DNA from: CAIWHR01 sp963788185
GTDB taxonomy: Bacteria > Pseudomonadota > Gammaproteobacteria > Burkholderiales > Casimicrobiaceae
DNA length: 64,000 nucleotides
Assembly (NCBI GenBank): GCA_963788185.1
Contig: CAWBGE010000017.1
Span: 620,001-684,000, forward strand
Direction: 5' to 3'
Made by a program: the position numbers and the translations under genes. Every line of letters starts with the position of its first letter. Position 1 is the stretch's first letter. Below, in pieces: positions 34,306 through 43,370 of this stretch. The notes under the pieces were generated by a model. It had not been told where the DNA came from, ran no database searches, and saw only the letters and a program-made list of their open reading frames with translations.

Positions 34306-34953
34306 ATGCAGACCTTACTTGTCGCCAATCCCAAGGGGGGCAGTGGCAAGACCACGCTCGCGACCAACATCGCCGGTTGGCTCGCCGGCAAGCGTCAGCG
34401 CGTCGTACTCGCCGACCTCGACCCGCAGCAGTCGTCGGCGCAGTGGCTCGCGCGCCGGCCGCGGCTGTTTCCTTCGATCGCCGCGCTGGACGGCGGTCAC
34501 GCGGGCGGGCTGCGCACCTTCGACCCGCAGTGGCAGGTTATCGACAGCCCGGCGGGCCTGCGTGGCGACGACCTCAAGCAGATGCTGAAGCGCGCCGACG
34601 TGCTGCTGGTGCCGGTATCGGCGTCCGCGTTCGACATGGCAGCGACGCAGCGTTTCCTGGACAGCGTCGCCGACGCGAAGGCGGTCAGGAAGGGCAGGCT
34701 TGCGATCGGCGTGGTCGCCATGCGGATCGACGCGCGAACCCGGAGCGCTGCGGAGCTCGATGTGTTTCTGGGGGGCTGCCCATTCCCGCGGGTTGCGCAC
34801 CTGCGCGACACGCAGATCTACGTCTACTGCGCGCGCGATGGCGCGACGGTGTTCGACCTTCCGCGCTCGCGTGCCGAGCAGGATTGGGAACAGTGGCGGC
34901 CGCTGACGCGGTGGATTGCGCGGCAGGTTCCGCGCGACGACCGTTCCGCGTAG
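34306..34953 (+). CDS. Orphan ParA/MinD-family ATPase
   Basis: A 215-residue deviant Walker ATPase with KGGSGKTT (10-17, signature K10 and K15), the Walker A' aspartate in LADLDPQQSSAQW and the switch region VIDSPAG. It is shorter than chromosomal ParA and there is no parB, minC/E or cargo gene beside it, so it is an orphan ParA-like protein of the kind that positions a cellular cargo. The cargo is unknown. A perfect 10-bp terminator follows its stop. Confidence 0.88.
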   Translation: MQTLLVANPKGGSGKTTLATNIAGWLAGKRQRVVLADLDPQQSSAQWLARRPRLFPSIAALDGGHAGGLRTFDPQWQVIDSPAGLRGDDLKQMLKRADVLLVPVSASAFDMAATQRFLDSVADAKAVRKGRLAIGVVAMRIDARTRSAAELDVFLGGCPFPRVAHLRDTQIYVYCARDGATVFDLPRSRAEQDWEQWRPLTRWIARQVPRDDRSA

Positions 34954-34968
34954 CGCACCGCAAATGAA

Positions 34969-34993
34969 AAACGCCGGCACGGAGCCGGCGTTT
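34969..34993. terminator. Bidirectional terminator between parA-like gene and lipoprotein gene
   Basis: The perfect stem AAACGCCGGC/GCCGGCGTTT (34969-34978 and 34984-34993) has a 5-nt loop. Runs of A on the left and T on the right make it usable from both sides, and it sits between two convergent stops (34953 and 35016). Confidence 0.85.
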
Positions 34994-35015
34994 CGCGGTG
35001 CGGACTGTAACGCGG

Positions 35016-35324
35016 TTACTTCTTGGCCGGTTCGGCGGGCTTCGCGGCGTCCTTGGCGGCTTCGACGGCCTTGCCGGCGGCGTCCTTGGACGCGTCGGCG
35101 GTAGCCTTGGCGGCATCGGTCGTGGCGGCTGCGGCCTTGTCGGCAGCTTCCTTGGCGGCGGCTGCCGTCTTGTCGGCGGCTTCCTTGGCGGCGGCTGCGG
35201 TCTTGGCGGCGGCTTCCTTGGCGGCGGCCTCGGCCTTCTGGGCGGCTTCCTTGCCACCATCGCCGCAAGCGGCGAGGCTGAGTGCGAGAACGGCGGCGGA
35301 CAACAGGGCGATCAGCGACTTCAT
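35016..35324 (-). CDS. Alanine/lysine-rich lipoprotein with seven 11-residue repeats
   Basis: A 102-residue protein. Residues 1-19 form a lipoprotein signal peptide with lipobox LAAC, so C20 is lipidated. From K25 to the end the sequence falls into hendecads of the form KEAADKTAAAA (25-35, 36-46, 47-57, 58-68, 69-79, 80-90, 91-101), with Lys/Asp at fixed positions and Ala elsewhere, predicting one long amphipathic helix or right-handed coiled coil. Small Ala-rich lipoproteins of this kind may span or stiffen the cell envelope, but I assign no function. The gene is monocistronic and ends at a bidirectional terminator. Confidence 0.88.
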   Translation of the reverse strand: MKSLIALLSAAVLALSLAACGDGGKEAAQKAEAAAKEAAAKTAAAAKEAADKTAAAAKEAADKAAAATTDAAKATADASKDAAGKAVEAAKDAAKPAEPAKK

Positions 35325-35544
35325 GGGTATTTCTCCTAAAGATAAAGTGAACGACTCGGTGAGGGCGGTTACTCTGCGCGGCCGCCTTCTGATGATGCAA
35401 AATTGGGCAACCGACAATCCACAAGTATAGCCAAGTCTTTGCCGCACTGCATCATTCGCCTCGGTTTTTCGTCATCCGGCGTTGTTTTTTCACACTTTTC
35501 GCCGATTTCGGGAGTGCAGTACGGAGGCGGCCGCCGAGGGCGTG

Positions 35545-36774
35545 CTACGAGGCCAGCGGCGGCAGTCTGGCCACGCCCCAGTGTGCGGCGACGAACACGA
35601 TCAGGCTGCAACCGGCGATCGCAAACACCATCGGAAACACGGTGCCGTTGAACGAAGCCCCGATCACCGCGCCCAGCAGCGCCGCAAAAGCCATCATCAG
35701 GAAGCCGAACAGACCTGCTGCCGCACCGGCCAGACGCGCGAAGGGCGCGGTACTGCCCGCCTGCGCGCAGGGGAAACTGACGCCGTGCGCGGCGAAGGCG
35801 ACGATCATCGGCAGCAGGACGGCGGCCCAGTGATACACGCCGACAGCGGCCAGTGTCGCCATCACCGCGCCGGCGGCGAGCGACAACGCGGAGGAACGCT
35901 GCATCGCGCCGGTGGTGCCATGACGCGCAAGCAGCCTGCGACACACGACGGTGCCGACGAGGTAACCGGCGACACAGACGGAAAAACAGAGGCCGAACCA
36001 CGCGGTGGGGACACCCAGCACGCTGATGAGCACGAACGACGAGCCCGAGATGAACGCGAACAGCGTGCCGTAGGAGGCGGCGCCGACCAGTGCGTGCGCG
36101 CGGAAGTGCGGCGAGCGCAGGACTTCGGCGTAGCTCGCCAGAAGCGCCCGCGGCCGCAGCGCATGCGGATCGGGCGAGCGGTTCGTCTCCGCCATGCGCA
36201 GCCACGTTGCGGTCAGTATCGCGGCGGAGAGCACGACCATGACGACGAACACGCCGCGAAACCCGTAACGGACTTCCAGAAAGCTGCCGATCACCGGACC
36301 GATGAGCGGGCCCATTCCAAGTATCGTGGACGCCTGCGCCAGCGCGTGCGCGCCCTCCGTCGGGCTGTAGACGTCGCGAATGATCGCGCGTGCGGCGACG
36401 ACCGCGGCGCAGCAGCCGACGCCCTGCAGGGCACGCGCGAAGATCAGCGCGTCGATCGACGGAGCGAGCGCGGCCATGGTGCTGGACAACGTGTACAGCG
36501 CCAGCCCGCCGACCAGCACCGGATAGCGCCCGACGCGGTCGGAGAGCGGCCCCAGGACGAGCTGCATCGCTCCGAAGACCAGCACGAACACCGACAGCGT
36601 GAGCTGCACGGTTGCCGCAGACGCTGCAAACGTGCGGGCGAGCCCGGGCAGCGAAGCGAGGTAGATGTCGGTGGATACGCCCTGCAGCATCAGGTAGAAG
36701 CCGATGAGGACGATCAGCGTTCGATCGGACGGCTTGTGGCGCAGGTGCGCGGACCGTGACTCGCCGGGGCGCAT
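35545..36774 (-). CDS. MFS drug-resistance transporter, Bcr/CflA family
   Basis: A 409-residue, 12-helix exporter. Bcr/CflA signatures include GVSTDIYLASLPGLARTF near residues 33-50, the motif-A loop GPLSDRVGRYPVLVGG, and ARALQGVGCCAAVVAARAII in helix 4. Relatives expel bicyclomycin, chloramphenicol and other small molecules; the substrate here is unknown. It follows nothing closely on its strand, and the next minus-strand gene ends 118 bp upstream. Confidence 0.92.
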   Translation of the reverse strand: MRPGESRSAHLRHKPSDRTLIVLIGFYLMLQGVSTDIYLASLPGLARTFAASAATVQLTLSVFVLVFGAMQLVLGPLSDRVGRYPVLVGGLALYTLSSTMAALAPSIDALIFARALQGVGCCAAVVAARAIIRDVYSPTEGAHALAQASTILGMGPLIGPVIGSFLEVRYGFRGVFVVMVVLSAAILTATWLRMAETNRSPDPHALRPRALLASYAEVLRSPHFRAHALVGAASYGTLFAFISGSSFVLISVLGVPTAWFGLCFSVCVAGYLVGTVVCRRLLARHGTTGAMQRSSALSLAAGAVMATLAAVGVYHWAAVLLPMIVAFAAHGVSFPCAQAGSTAPFARLAGAAAGLFGFLMMAFAALLGAVIGASFNGTVFPMVFAIAGCSLIVFVAAHWGVARLPPLAS

Positions 36775-36892
36775 TCGCGAATTCTACTCGAACGTCATCA
36801 TGCGCGTGGACGCGCGCGAACGCCGCGCGCCGGCACGCGTGGCCGGTCGCAGCTGCGCGACGCCGGCTGCCACAGCCCGGGTTCGCGCCGCG

Positions 36893-37777
36893 TCAGCGCC
36901 GGCTCCAGCGGTATTGCTCGTGCGCGGCCAGCGCGATGCCGCTGCCGACGATGATCGCCATCCCGAGGAGGGAGAATGCATCCGGCAGCTGGCCGAACAG
37001 CAGGTAGCCATAGCTGGTCGCCCAGATCATCTGCAGGTAGGAAAACGGCGTCATCATCGCTGCCGGCGCGCGGTTGAGCGCGTTGATGAGGCAGAAGTGA
37101 CCGAGGCCCGCGAGCAGGCCGAGCAACAGGAACAGTCCGACGACATGCAGCGGCGGCCAGGCGGCGGGCAGGGCGAAGGGCAGGAACAGCGACAGCCCGA
37201 CGGTGCCCAACAACGCGCTGTAGAAGAGCGACGTGTGCGGATTCTCGTCGGCGAGCTTGCGCGTGTAGAGGTTGTAGAGCGCATTGCACAGCGCCATGCC
37301 GATCATCAGCAGCGCAGCGGGGTGAAATACCGCCGACCCCGGACGCAGCACGACGAGAACCCCGACGAATCCCGTGATCGCCGTGATCCAGCGCCAGCGA
37401 CTCGGATGTTCGTGCAGGATCGATCCTGACAGCAGCACGACGAATACCGGCGCGAGAAACGTGATCGCCGATGCCTCGGCGAGCGGCAGGTAGGCGAGTC
37501 CTCCAAAGAAACAGAACGTCGCGCCTAGGAGGAGCGCGGAGCGCATCAGCTGCAGCTGCAGCCGCGACGTGCGCCAGAACCCGGGACCGGCTGCCGCGCG
37601 GGCGAACGGCGTCACCACCAGCATCTGGCCGAAATAGCGCGCCCACACTACGATGAGCAGTCCGTGATCGCGCAGCAGCCACTTCGCCGTGGCGTCGAGC
37701 GAACTCAGGCACAACCCGGCCAGTAGGAACAGCGGCAGCGCGTGGCGCAGGGGGTGGGCAGCGTCGGAGTTCGGCAT
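36893..37777 (-). CDS. EamA/DMT-family metabolite exporter
   Basis: A 294-residue drug/metabolite transporter with ten predicted helices in two EamA repeats (about 15-140 and 150-285). The start at ATG 37777 places the first helix directly after a short charged leader; the frame upstream to 37825 is less likely. Features are SSLDATAKWLLRD, VWARYFGQML, FLAPVFVVLLSG at the end of repeat 1 and YLQMIWATSYGYLLFGQ in repeat 2. Substrate unknown. Confidence 0.9.
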   Translation of the reverse strand: MPNSDAAHPLRHALPLFLLAGLCLSSLDATAKWLLRDHGLLIVVWARYFGQMLVVTPFARAAAGPGFWRTSRLQLQLMRSALLLGATFCFFGGLAYLPLAEASAITFLAPVFVVLLSGSILHEHPSRWRWITAITGFVGVLVVLRPGSAVFHPAALLMIGMALCNALYNLYTRKLADENPHTSLFYSALLGTVGLSLFLPFALPAAWPPLHVVGLFLLLGLLAGLGHFCLINALNRAPAAMMTPFSYLQMIWATSYGYLLFGQLPDAFSLLGMAIIVGSGIALAAHEQYRWSRR

Positions 37778-37975
37778 TGACAGGTTTGTGGCAGCGATCG
37801 ACGGCACCGGTGCCGAGACGCGCACCCGGTGTGCACGCCGGAAATGAGACGGGCCAACGTCGCCGCCGGCCCGTCGGGGAACTCGAATTGTACGCTGTCG
37901 CCCGAGCGCGCACCGCCGGGGCGGACCCGGGCGCGCGCGGTTCAGGACGGCATCTTCACTCGCGGCGGTTCGCGT

Positions 37976-40561
37976 TCAGGACGCTGCGGCGTCCGCCACG
38001 TTACGATATTCGTCGATCTGGTTGAAGTTGAGGTAGCGGTAGACCTTGCTGCCGTCGGCGTTGATTGCCGCCATGTCGGCCTGGTATTCGGCGACGGTGG
38101 GAATGCGGCCCAGCTTCGACGCGATCGCCGCCAGTTCGGCCGAGGCGAGGTAGACGTTGGCGTTCTTGCCCAGTCGGTTGGGGAAGTTGCGGGTCGACGT
38201 CGACACGACGGTGGCGCCTTCGCGCACCTGCGCCTGGTTGCCCATGCACAGGCTGCAACCGGGCATCTCGGTCCTGGCGCCGGCCGTTCCGAACACGCCG
38301 TAGTGACCTTCCTTGGTCAACTCGGCGGCATCCATGCGGGTCGGCGGTGCGACCCACAGCTTGACCGGAATGTCGCGCTTGCCTTCGAGCAGCTTGCTCG
38401 CCGCCCGGAAGTGGCCGATGTTCGTCATGCAGGATCCGATGAACACCTCGTCGATCTTGACGCCCTGCACGGCGGACAGCAGCTTCGCATCGTCGGGATC
38501 GTTCGGGCAGCACAGCACCGGCTCCTTGAGGTCGGCGAGGTCGATCTCGATCACCGCCGCGTATTCGGCATCGGCGTCGGGCTGGAGAAGTTGCGGATTG
38601 GCAAGCCACGCCTCGACCGCCCTGATGCGTCGCTCGAGCGTCCGCGCGTCCTGATAGCCGCTGGCGATCATGCTCTGCATCAGCACGACGTTGGACGTGA
38701 GGTATTCGATGATCGGCGCCTTGTCGAGGTGCACGGTGCAGCCGGCGGCGCTGCGCTCGGCCGAGGCGTCGGACAGCTCGAAGGCCTGCTCGACCTTCAG
38801 GTTCGGCAGTCCCTCGATCTCGAGGATGCGGCCCGAGAACACGTTCTTCTTGCCCTGCTTGGCGACGGTCAGCAGGCCCTGCCTGATCGCGTAGTAGGGA
38901 ATGGCGTGGACGAGATCGCGCAGCGTGATGCCGGGCTGCATCGTTCCCTTGAAGCGCACCAGAACCGATTCCGGCATGTCGAGCGGCATCACGCCGGTCG
39001 CGGCGCCGAAAGCGACGAGGCCGGATCCCGCGGGGAAGCTGATGCCGATGGGGAAACGGGTGTGCGAGTCACCGCCGGTGCCCACGGTGTCGGGCAGCAA
39101 CAGGCGATTCAGCCAGCTGTGGATCACGCCGTCGCCCGGCCGCAGCGAGACGCCGCCGCGGCTGCTGATGAAAGCGGGCAACTCGCGGTGCATCTTGACG
39201 TCGACCGGTTTCGGATACGCGGCGGTGTGGCAGAACGACTGCATCACGAGGTCGGCCGAGAAGCCGAGGCAGGCGAGATCCTTGAGTTCGTCGCGCGTCA
39301 TCGGCCCCGTGGTGTCCTGGCTGCCGACGGTGGTCATCCTCGGCTCGCAGTAGGTTCCCGGCCGGATGCCCTGGCCCTCGGGCAGCCCGCAGGCGCGGCC
39401 GACCATCTTCTGTGCCAGCGTGAAACCGCGCGTGCTCGCGGCCGGCACCGTCGGCAGCCGGAATGTCGTGCTCGCGGCCAGGCCCAGGAACTCGCGCGCC
39501 TTGGCGGTAAGCGACCGGCCGATGATCAGGTTGATCCGGCCCCCGGCACGCACCTCGTCGAACAGCACGTCGCTCTTCAGCTTGAATTCGGCGACGACCT
39601 GACCGTTCTTCACGATCTTGCCGGCATACGGATGGATGTCGACCACGTCGCTCATGTCGAGCTTCGCGACATCGACCTCGATCGGCAGCGCGCCCGAATC
39701 CTCCTGCGTGTTGAAGAAGATCGGCGCGATCTTGCCGCCGAGGGTGACGCCGCCGAAGCGCTTGTTCGGCACGAAGGGGATGTCCTCGCCGGTCGCCCAG
39801 ATCACGCTGTTGGTCGCGCTCTTCCGGGACGATCCGGTGCCGACCACGTCGCCGACGTAGGCGACGAGGTTGCCTTTCTTCTTCAGGTCCTCGATGAACT
39901 TGATCGGCCCGCGCTTGCCGTCCTCTTCCGGGGTGATGCCGGGACGGGCGTTCTTCAGCATCGCGAGGTAGTGCAGCGGGATGTCGGGGCGGCTCCACGC
40001 GTCCGGCGCCGGAGAGAGATCGTCGGTGTTGGTCTCGCCGCCGACCTTGAACACCGTCACGGTGATCTTCTGCGGCACCTCGGGGCGCGACGTGAACCAC
40101 TCGGCATCCGCCCAGCTTCGCACGACCGCCTGGGCGTGGGCGTTGCCCGCCTTTGCCTTGGCCGCGACGTCGTGGAAGAAGTCGAACATCAGCAGTGTCT
40201 TCTTCAGGGCGGTGGCCGCCACGGGCGCCACGTCGGTGTCGTCGAGGAGGTCGATCAGCGGCTTCACGTTGTAGCCGCCGACCATCGTGCCCAGGAGTTC
40301 GGTCGCCTTGGACCTCGAGATCAGCCCGACGCCGACGTCGCCGTGGGCGACGGCCGCCAGGAACGAAGCCTTGACCTTGGCGGCATCGTCGACGCCCGGC
40401 GGCACGCGGTGCGTCAAGAGATCGAGCAGCAGCGTCTCCTCGCCCGCCGGCGGCGCCTTGATCAGCTCGATCAGCTCCGCGGTCTGCGCCGCGGTCAGCG
40501 GCAGCGGCGGAATCCCCAGTGCGGCGCGTTCGGCGGTGTGCTGGCGGTAGGCTTGCAACAT
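37976..40561 (-). CDS. acnB: Aconitate hydratase B
   Basis: An 861-residue AcnB (bifunctional aconitase/2-methylisocitrate dehydratase type). The N-terminal HEAT-like domain (about 1-160) distinguishes it from AcnA; a mobile swivel domain follows, and the catalytic part binds [4Fe-4S] through a Cys in GSCMTNIGHFR and the two in CSLCMGN. Conserved VGTGGDSHTRFPIG and STSTRNFPNRLG segments hold substrate residues. It converts citrate to isocitrate. It is the last gene of the leftward operon mdh-CitE-like-DUF3617-acnB, 34 bp after the DUF3617 gene. A nearby prpE makes a methylcitrate role possible too. Confidence 0.97.
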   Translation of the reverse strand: MLQAYRQHTAERAALGIPPLPLTAAQTAELIELIKAPPAGEETLLLDLLTHRVPPGVDDAAKVKASFLAAVAHGDVGVGLISRSKATELLGTMVGGYNVKPLIDLLDDTDVAPVAATALKKTLLMFDFFHDVAAKAKAGNAHAQAVVRSWADAEWFTSRPEVPQKITVTVFKVGGETNTDDLSPAPDAWSRPDIPLHYLAMLKNARPGITPEEDGKRGPIKFIEDLKKKGNLVAYVGDVVGTGSSRKSATNSVIWATGEDIPFVPNKRFGGVTLGGKIAPIFFNTQEDSGALPIEVDVAKLDMSDVVDIHPYAGKIVKNGQVVAEFKLKSDVLFDEVRAGGRINLIIGRSLTAKAREFLGLAASTTFRLPTVPAASTRGFTLAQKMVGRACGLPEGQGIRPGTYCEPRMTTVGSQDTTGPMTRDELKDLACLGFSADLVMQSFCHTAAYPKPVDVKMHRELPAFISSRGGVSLRPGDGVIHSWLNRLLLPDTVGTGGDSHTRFPIGISFPAGSGLVAFGAATGVMPLDMPESVLVRFKGTMQPGITLRDLVHAIPYYAIRQGLLTVAKQGKKNVFSGRILEIEGLPNLKVEQAFELSDASAERSAAGCTVHLDKAPIIEYLTSNVVLMQSMIASGYQDARTLERRIRAVEAWLANPQLLQPDADAEYAAVIEIDLADLKEPVLCCPNDPDDAKLLSAVQGVKIDEVFIGSCMTNIGHFRAASKLLEGKRDIPVKLWVAPPTRMDAAELTKEGHYGVFGTAGARTEMPGCSLCMGNQAQVREGATVVSTSTRNFPNRLGKNANVYLASAELAAIASKLGRIPTVAEYQADMAAINADGSKVYRYLNFNQIDEYRNVADAAAS

Positions 40562-40595
40562 GAGAACTCCTCGGAAGAATGATTGGCTTGACGGA

Positions 40596-41123
40596 TTATT
40601 TTCCGCGCGCAGCGCGTTCCTGCTGCAGCTGCCGGATGTTGAGCTTCTGCCCGGCGTCGGTCACGATGTCGCCGGGCACGAGGCCGTCCCTGCAGGCGCC
40701 GACGAACTTCGCTTCGACGACCGTCTTCGATTGGCGGATGTCGTTCATCAGCGGCGGATCGTAGGTCGCCGAAGCCTCGGTGCGATACGACGAGTCGCCC
40801 TTCATCGTCATCACCGCGTGCGCTTTCACGACCGAGTTGCCGAGCTTGCACTCGGTGTCGGTGATGTACTGCGTGCCGACACGCTTCATGTCGCTCTTGC
40901 TGCACATCTCGCGGCGCATGCCGTTGCCCATCTCGACCATGTCCTTCTGCAGCGCGGCATCGAAGCAGATCGTCGACGTGTGCGGCTTCGCGCCGGCGCG
41001 ATCGGTCGTCGTCGTCATCTCCCACTGTCCCGGCTTCAACGTCGGATATTCGTCCGCGGACGCGACCAGAGGTGTCCAGCAGAGAACGGCGGCGATCGCG
41101 GGAGGGATGAGTCGGCGGTACAT
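40596..41123 (-). CDS. Exported DUF3617-family protein
   Basis: A 175-residue protein with a signal peptide (about 1-23, ending VASA-DE) and a DUF3617 core: LKPGQWEMTTTT at the start of the mature chain, a conserved Cys in TICFD, and paired cysteines in EMCSKSD, ECKLG and GACRDG. The family is periplasmic with a lipocalin-like beta fold and unknown function. It sits between the CitE-like gene (34 bp) and acnB (34 bp) and is surely co-transcribed with TCA enzymes, although an exported protein there is unexpected. Confidence 0.87.
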   Translation of the reverse strand: MYRRLIPPAIAAVLCWTPLVASADEYPTLKPGQWEMTTTTDRAGAKPHTSTICFDAALQKDMVEMGNGMRREMCSKSDMKRVGTQYITDTECKLGNSVVKAHAVMTMKGDSSYRTEASATYDPPLMNDIRQSKTVVEAKFVGACRDGLVPGDIVTDAGQKLNIRQLQQERAARGK

Positions 41124-41157
41124 GGCGGTGCCTCGGGTGCGTTGGGTGGGGGGAACA

Positions 41158-42165
41158 TCAGGCTGTCGTGGCGGCCGGCGCGAAGTAGGGTGCCGCTGTC
41201 GCGGGCAGCGCAAGGCCGGCGGCCTGCGCGCGTTGCAGAACATCCCAGCAGTAGCGGTACGAGCCGCGATCGTGAAGCTTGCCACCCACCGCAAGCGGCG
41301 CCCAGTCGGCGGTCTGGGCGGCGGCGAGGACGGCGGCAGCCTCGGTCACCTCGGCCGCCGACGGCTGCATGGCGCGCACGATCGGCTCGATCTGCGACGG
41401 GTGGATGCTCCACATGCGCAGGAATCCGAATTCGGACCGCGCACGACGCGCGTCGGCGTACACCGCTTCGGGGTCGTCAAGTGCGCGGGTCACGCCATGG
41501 GCGGGCACCACCGCATGCGCGAGTGCGGCCGAAGCGGTCTCGCACTTCGCCCGCGCGACGAGCGGATGGTCGAACTGCCCGGGGCTCTCCATCGCCGCCG
41601 CCGGGATTGCGCCATGGTGCGCGCTGACAAAGTCGAGCGTGCCGAAATCGAGGCTCACGACGCCGGGAATCGCGGCGATCTGCCAGGCGTCATGCACCGC
41701 GCCGTGGGTTTCGATCATCACGGACAGCGGAATCTCGCGCCCCAATCCGACCCGGGCGACCGCCAGCGCGACGGCGTCGGCGAAGCGCTCGACGTCGGCG
41801 ACGGACTCCGCCTTGGGCAAGGTCAGGAAAGCGAGACGGTGTCCGCACTCCCCGGTCAGCACGGCAAGGTCATCCTGCCAAGCCGGATGCGCGAGGCCGT
41901 GGATCCGGGCGCCGACGCGGCCGTGCCGGTTGTCCGGACCCGCGATGAGGGACGCGATCATCCGCGCATGGGCGCGCTCTCCCCCCACCGGCGCGCCGTC
42001 CTCGCAGTCGGCTGCAACGTCGAAGACGGGGCACCGGGCGGCCTGAAGCGCGAGCGCCTTGCCGATGAACCGCTCGCTGCCCGCGTAGTGAACGCAAGGG
42101 GGCAGCGGCGGCAGCGACCGATTGTTGCCGTAGAGCGCGGATTGCGGCGAAACCCGGATGGGCAT
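41158..42165 (-). CDS. HpcH/HpaI aldolase / CitE-like CoA-ester lyase
   Basis: A 335-residue CitE-superfamily TIM barrel. ATG 42165 is preferred; an ATG at 42207 would overlap the end of mdh. The metal-binding Glu and Asp are in SVMIETHGAV and SLDFGTLDF, and ADCEDGAPVG marks the start of the barrel. CitE-like proteins cleave or form (S)-malyl-CoA, citramalyl-CoA or citryl-CoA analogues. No citD, citF or citC is nearby, so it is not part of citrate lyase. Its place between mdh and acnB suggests a side reaction on malyl-type CoA esters; the substrate is inferred only by analogy. Confidence 0.85.
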   Translation of the reverse strand: MPIRVSPQSALYGNNRSLPPLPPCVHYAGSERFIGKALALQAARCPVFDVAADCEDGAPVGGERAHARMIASLIAGPDNRHGRVGARIHGLAHPAWQDDLAVLTGECGHRLAFLTLPKAESVADVERFADAVALAVARVGLGREIPLSVMIETHGAVHDAWQIAAIPGVVSLDFGTLDFVSAHHGAIPAAAMESPGQFDHPLVARAKCETASAALAHAVVPAHGVTRALDDPEAVYADARRARSEFGFLRMWSIHPSQIEPIVRAMQPSAAEVTEAAAVLAAAQTADWAPLAVGGKLHDRGSYRYCWDVLQRAQAAGLALPATAAPYFAPAATTA

Positions 42166-42187
42166 GGGGTACGCGCAATGGCGGGCG

Positions 42188-43174
42188 TCAGCCGAGGAGG
42201 CTGGCAACCGCTGCGCGTTCCTCCTCGAGTTCCTTCAACGTGAGGTTCATCTTCTCGCGCGAGAACGCATCGATTTCCAATCCCTGCACGCGAGCATATT
42301 CGCCATTGGCGCAGGTGACCGGGCAGCCGTACATCACATCCTCGGGGATGCCATAGCTGCCGTCCGAAGGCACGCCCATCGTCGCCCACCTGCCGTTGGT
42401 TCCGAGCACCCAGTCCCGGATGTGGTCGATGGCGGCGTTCGCCGCGGAGGCCGCCGACGACAGGCCGCGCGCCTCGATGATCGCCGCGCCGCGCTTGCCG
42501 ACGGTGGGCAGGAACACGCTGCGGTTCCACTCCTCGTCGTTGATCAGCGCCTTGACCGACTGGCCGTCGACGGTGGCAAACCGGTAGTCGGCGTACATCG
42601 TCGGCGAGTGGTTGCCCCAGACGGTGAGCTTTTCGATCGAACCGACCGGCTTGCCGGTGCGGGCGGCGATCTGCGACAGCGCGCGGTTGTGGTCGAGGCG
42701 CAGCATGGCCGTGAAGTTCTTCTTCGGCAGCGTCGGCGCCGACTTCATGGCGATGTATGCATTGGTGTTGGCGGGGTTGCCGACGACCAGAACGCGTACA
42801 TTCCGGCTCGCGACGGCGTCCAGCGCCTTGCCCTGGACGGTGAAGATCTTGGCGTTCTCGAGCAGCAGATCCTTGCGTTCCATGCCAGGCCCGCGGGGAC
42901 GCGCTCCGACCAGCAGTGCGATCTCCGCATCCTTGAACGCCGCCATCGGGTCGGACGTGCCGACCATGCCGGCGACCAGCGGGAAAGCGCAATCCTCGAT
43001 CTCCATCATCACGCCCTTGAGGGCGGCCTGCGCCTTGTCGACCGGCAATTCGAGCATCTGCAGGATCACGGGCTGGTCACGGCCTAGCATCTCCCCGGAC
43101 GCTATGCGGAACAGCAGGCTGTATCCGATCTGGCCGGCTGCACCGGTGACGGCAACGCGAACGGGCTTCTTCAT
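42188..43174 (-). CDS. mdh: Malate dehydrogenase (NAD-dependent, beta-proteobacterial type)
   Basis: A 328-residue MDH of the cytosolic-like (MalDH type 2) group. The NAD loop is VTGAAGQIGYSLLFR (9-23); substrate arginines sit in GARPRGPGMERKDLL, the catalytic Asp/His pair in the LRLDHNRA and VWGNHSPTMY segments, and GNPANTNA in between. It oxidises malate to oxaloacetate. Start ATG 43174 lies after a 137-nt leader from a strong promoter. It leads the leftward TCA operon and is divergent from sdhC. Confidence 0.97.
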   Translation of the reverse strand: MKKPVRVAVTGAAGQIGYSLLFRIASGEMLGRDQPVILQMLELPVDKAQAALKGVMMEIEDCAFPLVAGMVGTSDPMAAFKDAEIALLVGARPRGPGMERKDLLLENAKIFTVQGKALDAVASRNVRVLVVGNPANTNAYIAMKSAPTLPKKNFTAMLRLDHNRALSQIAARTGKPVGSIEKLTVWGNHSPTMYADYRFATVDGQSVKALINDEEWNRSVFLPTVGKRGAAIIEARGLSSAASAANAAIDHIRDWVLGTNGRWATMGVPSDGSYGIPEDVMYGCPVTCANGEYARVQGLEIDAFSREKMNLTLKELEEERAAVASLLG

Positions 43175-43317
43175 GTCGTGCTCCTTGGCAAGCGTACGGT
43201 GGGGCGGGTAAGGGACGGGGTTGGGTCTGACGTAATGCGGTGTCGAGGGGCGGGGTGGGTGCGGCGCGACAAAAAGGGTCCGAAACCGAGCGCTGCGCCG
43301 CATGCGCGTGGGCGGGA

Positions 43318-43347
43318 ATTGTAGGCTTCGCGCTTGCGGAGTGTCAA
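43318..43347 (-). promoter_or_regulatory. Sigma-70 promoter for mdh
   Basis: On the minus strand TTGACA (43347-43342) is followed after 18 bp by TACAAT (43323-43318): a perfect -35 and a 5/6 -10. Transcription would start near 43311, leaving a leader of about 137 nt before the mdh ATG. Confidence 0.75.
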
Positions 43348-43360
43348 TTTGCTCTTGTAC

Positions 43361-43370
43361 CTTATAAAAG
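43361..43370. promoter_or_regulatory. Imperfect CTTATATAAG-type box in the mdh-sdhC control region
   Basis: CTTATAAAAG differs by one base from the core of the perfect palindrome at 56502-56513 upstream of prpE. It lies just upstream of the mdh -35 element. It may be a weaker site of the same regulator, but a single AT-rich 10-mer is slim evidence. Confidence 0.3.

Noticed and set aside
35022..35252. 33-bp tandem repeats as a DNA satellite or CRISPR-like array
   Set aside because: The repeats lie wholly inside a lipoprotein reading frame and follow its 11-residue protein period; there are no spacers.
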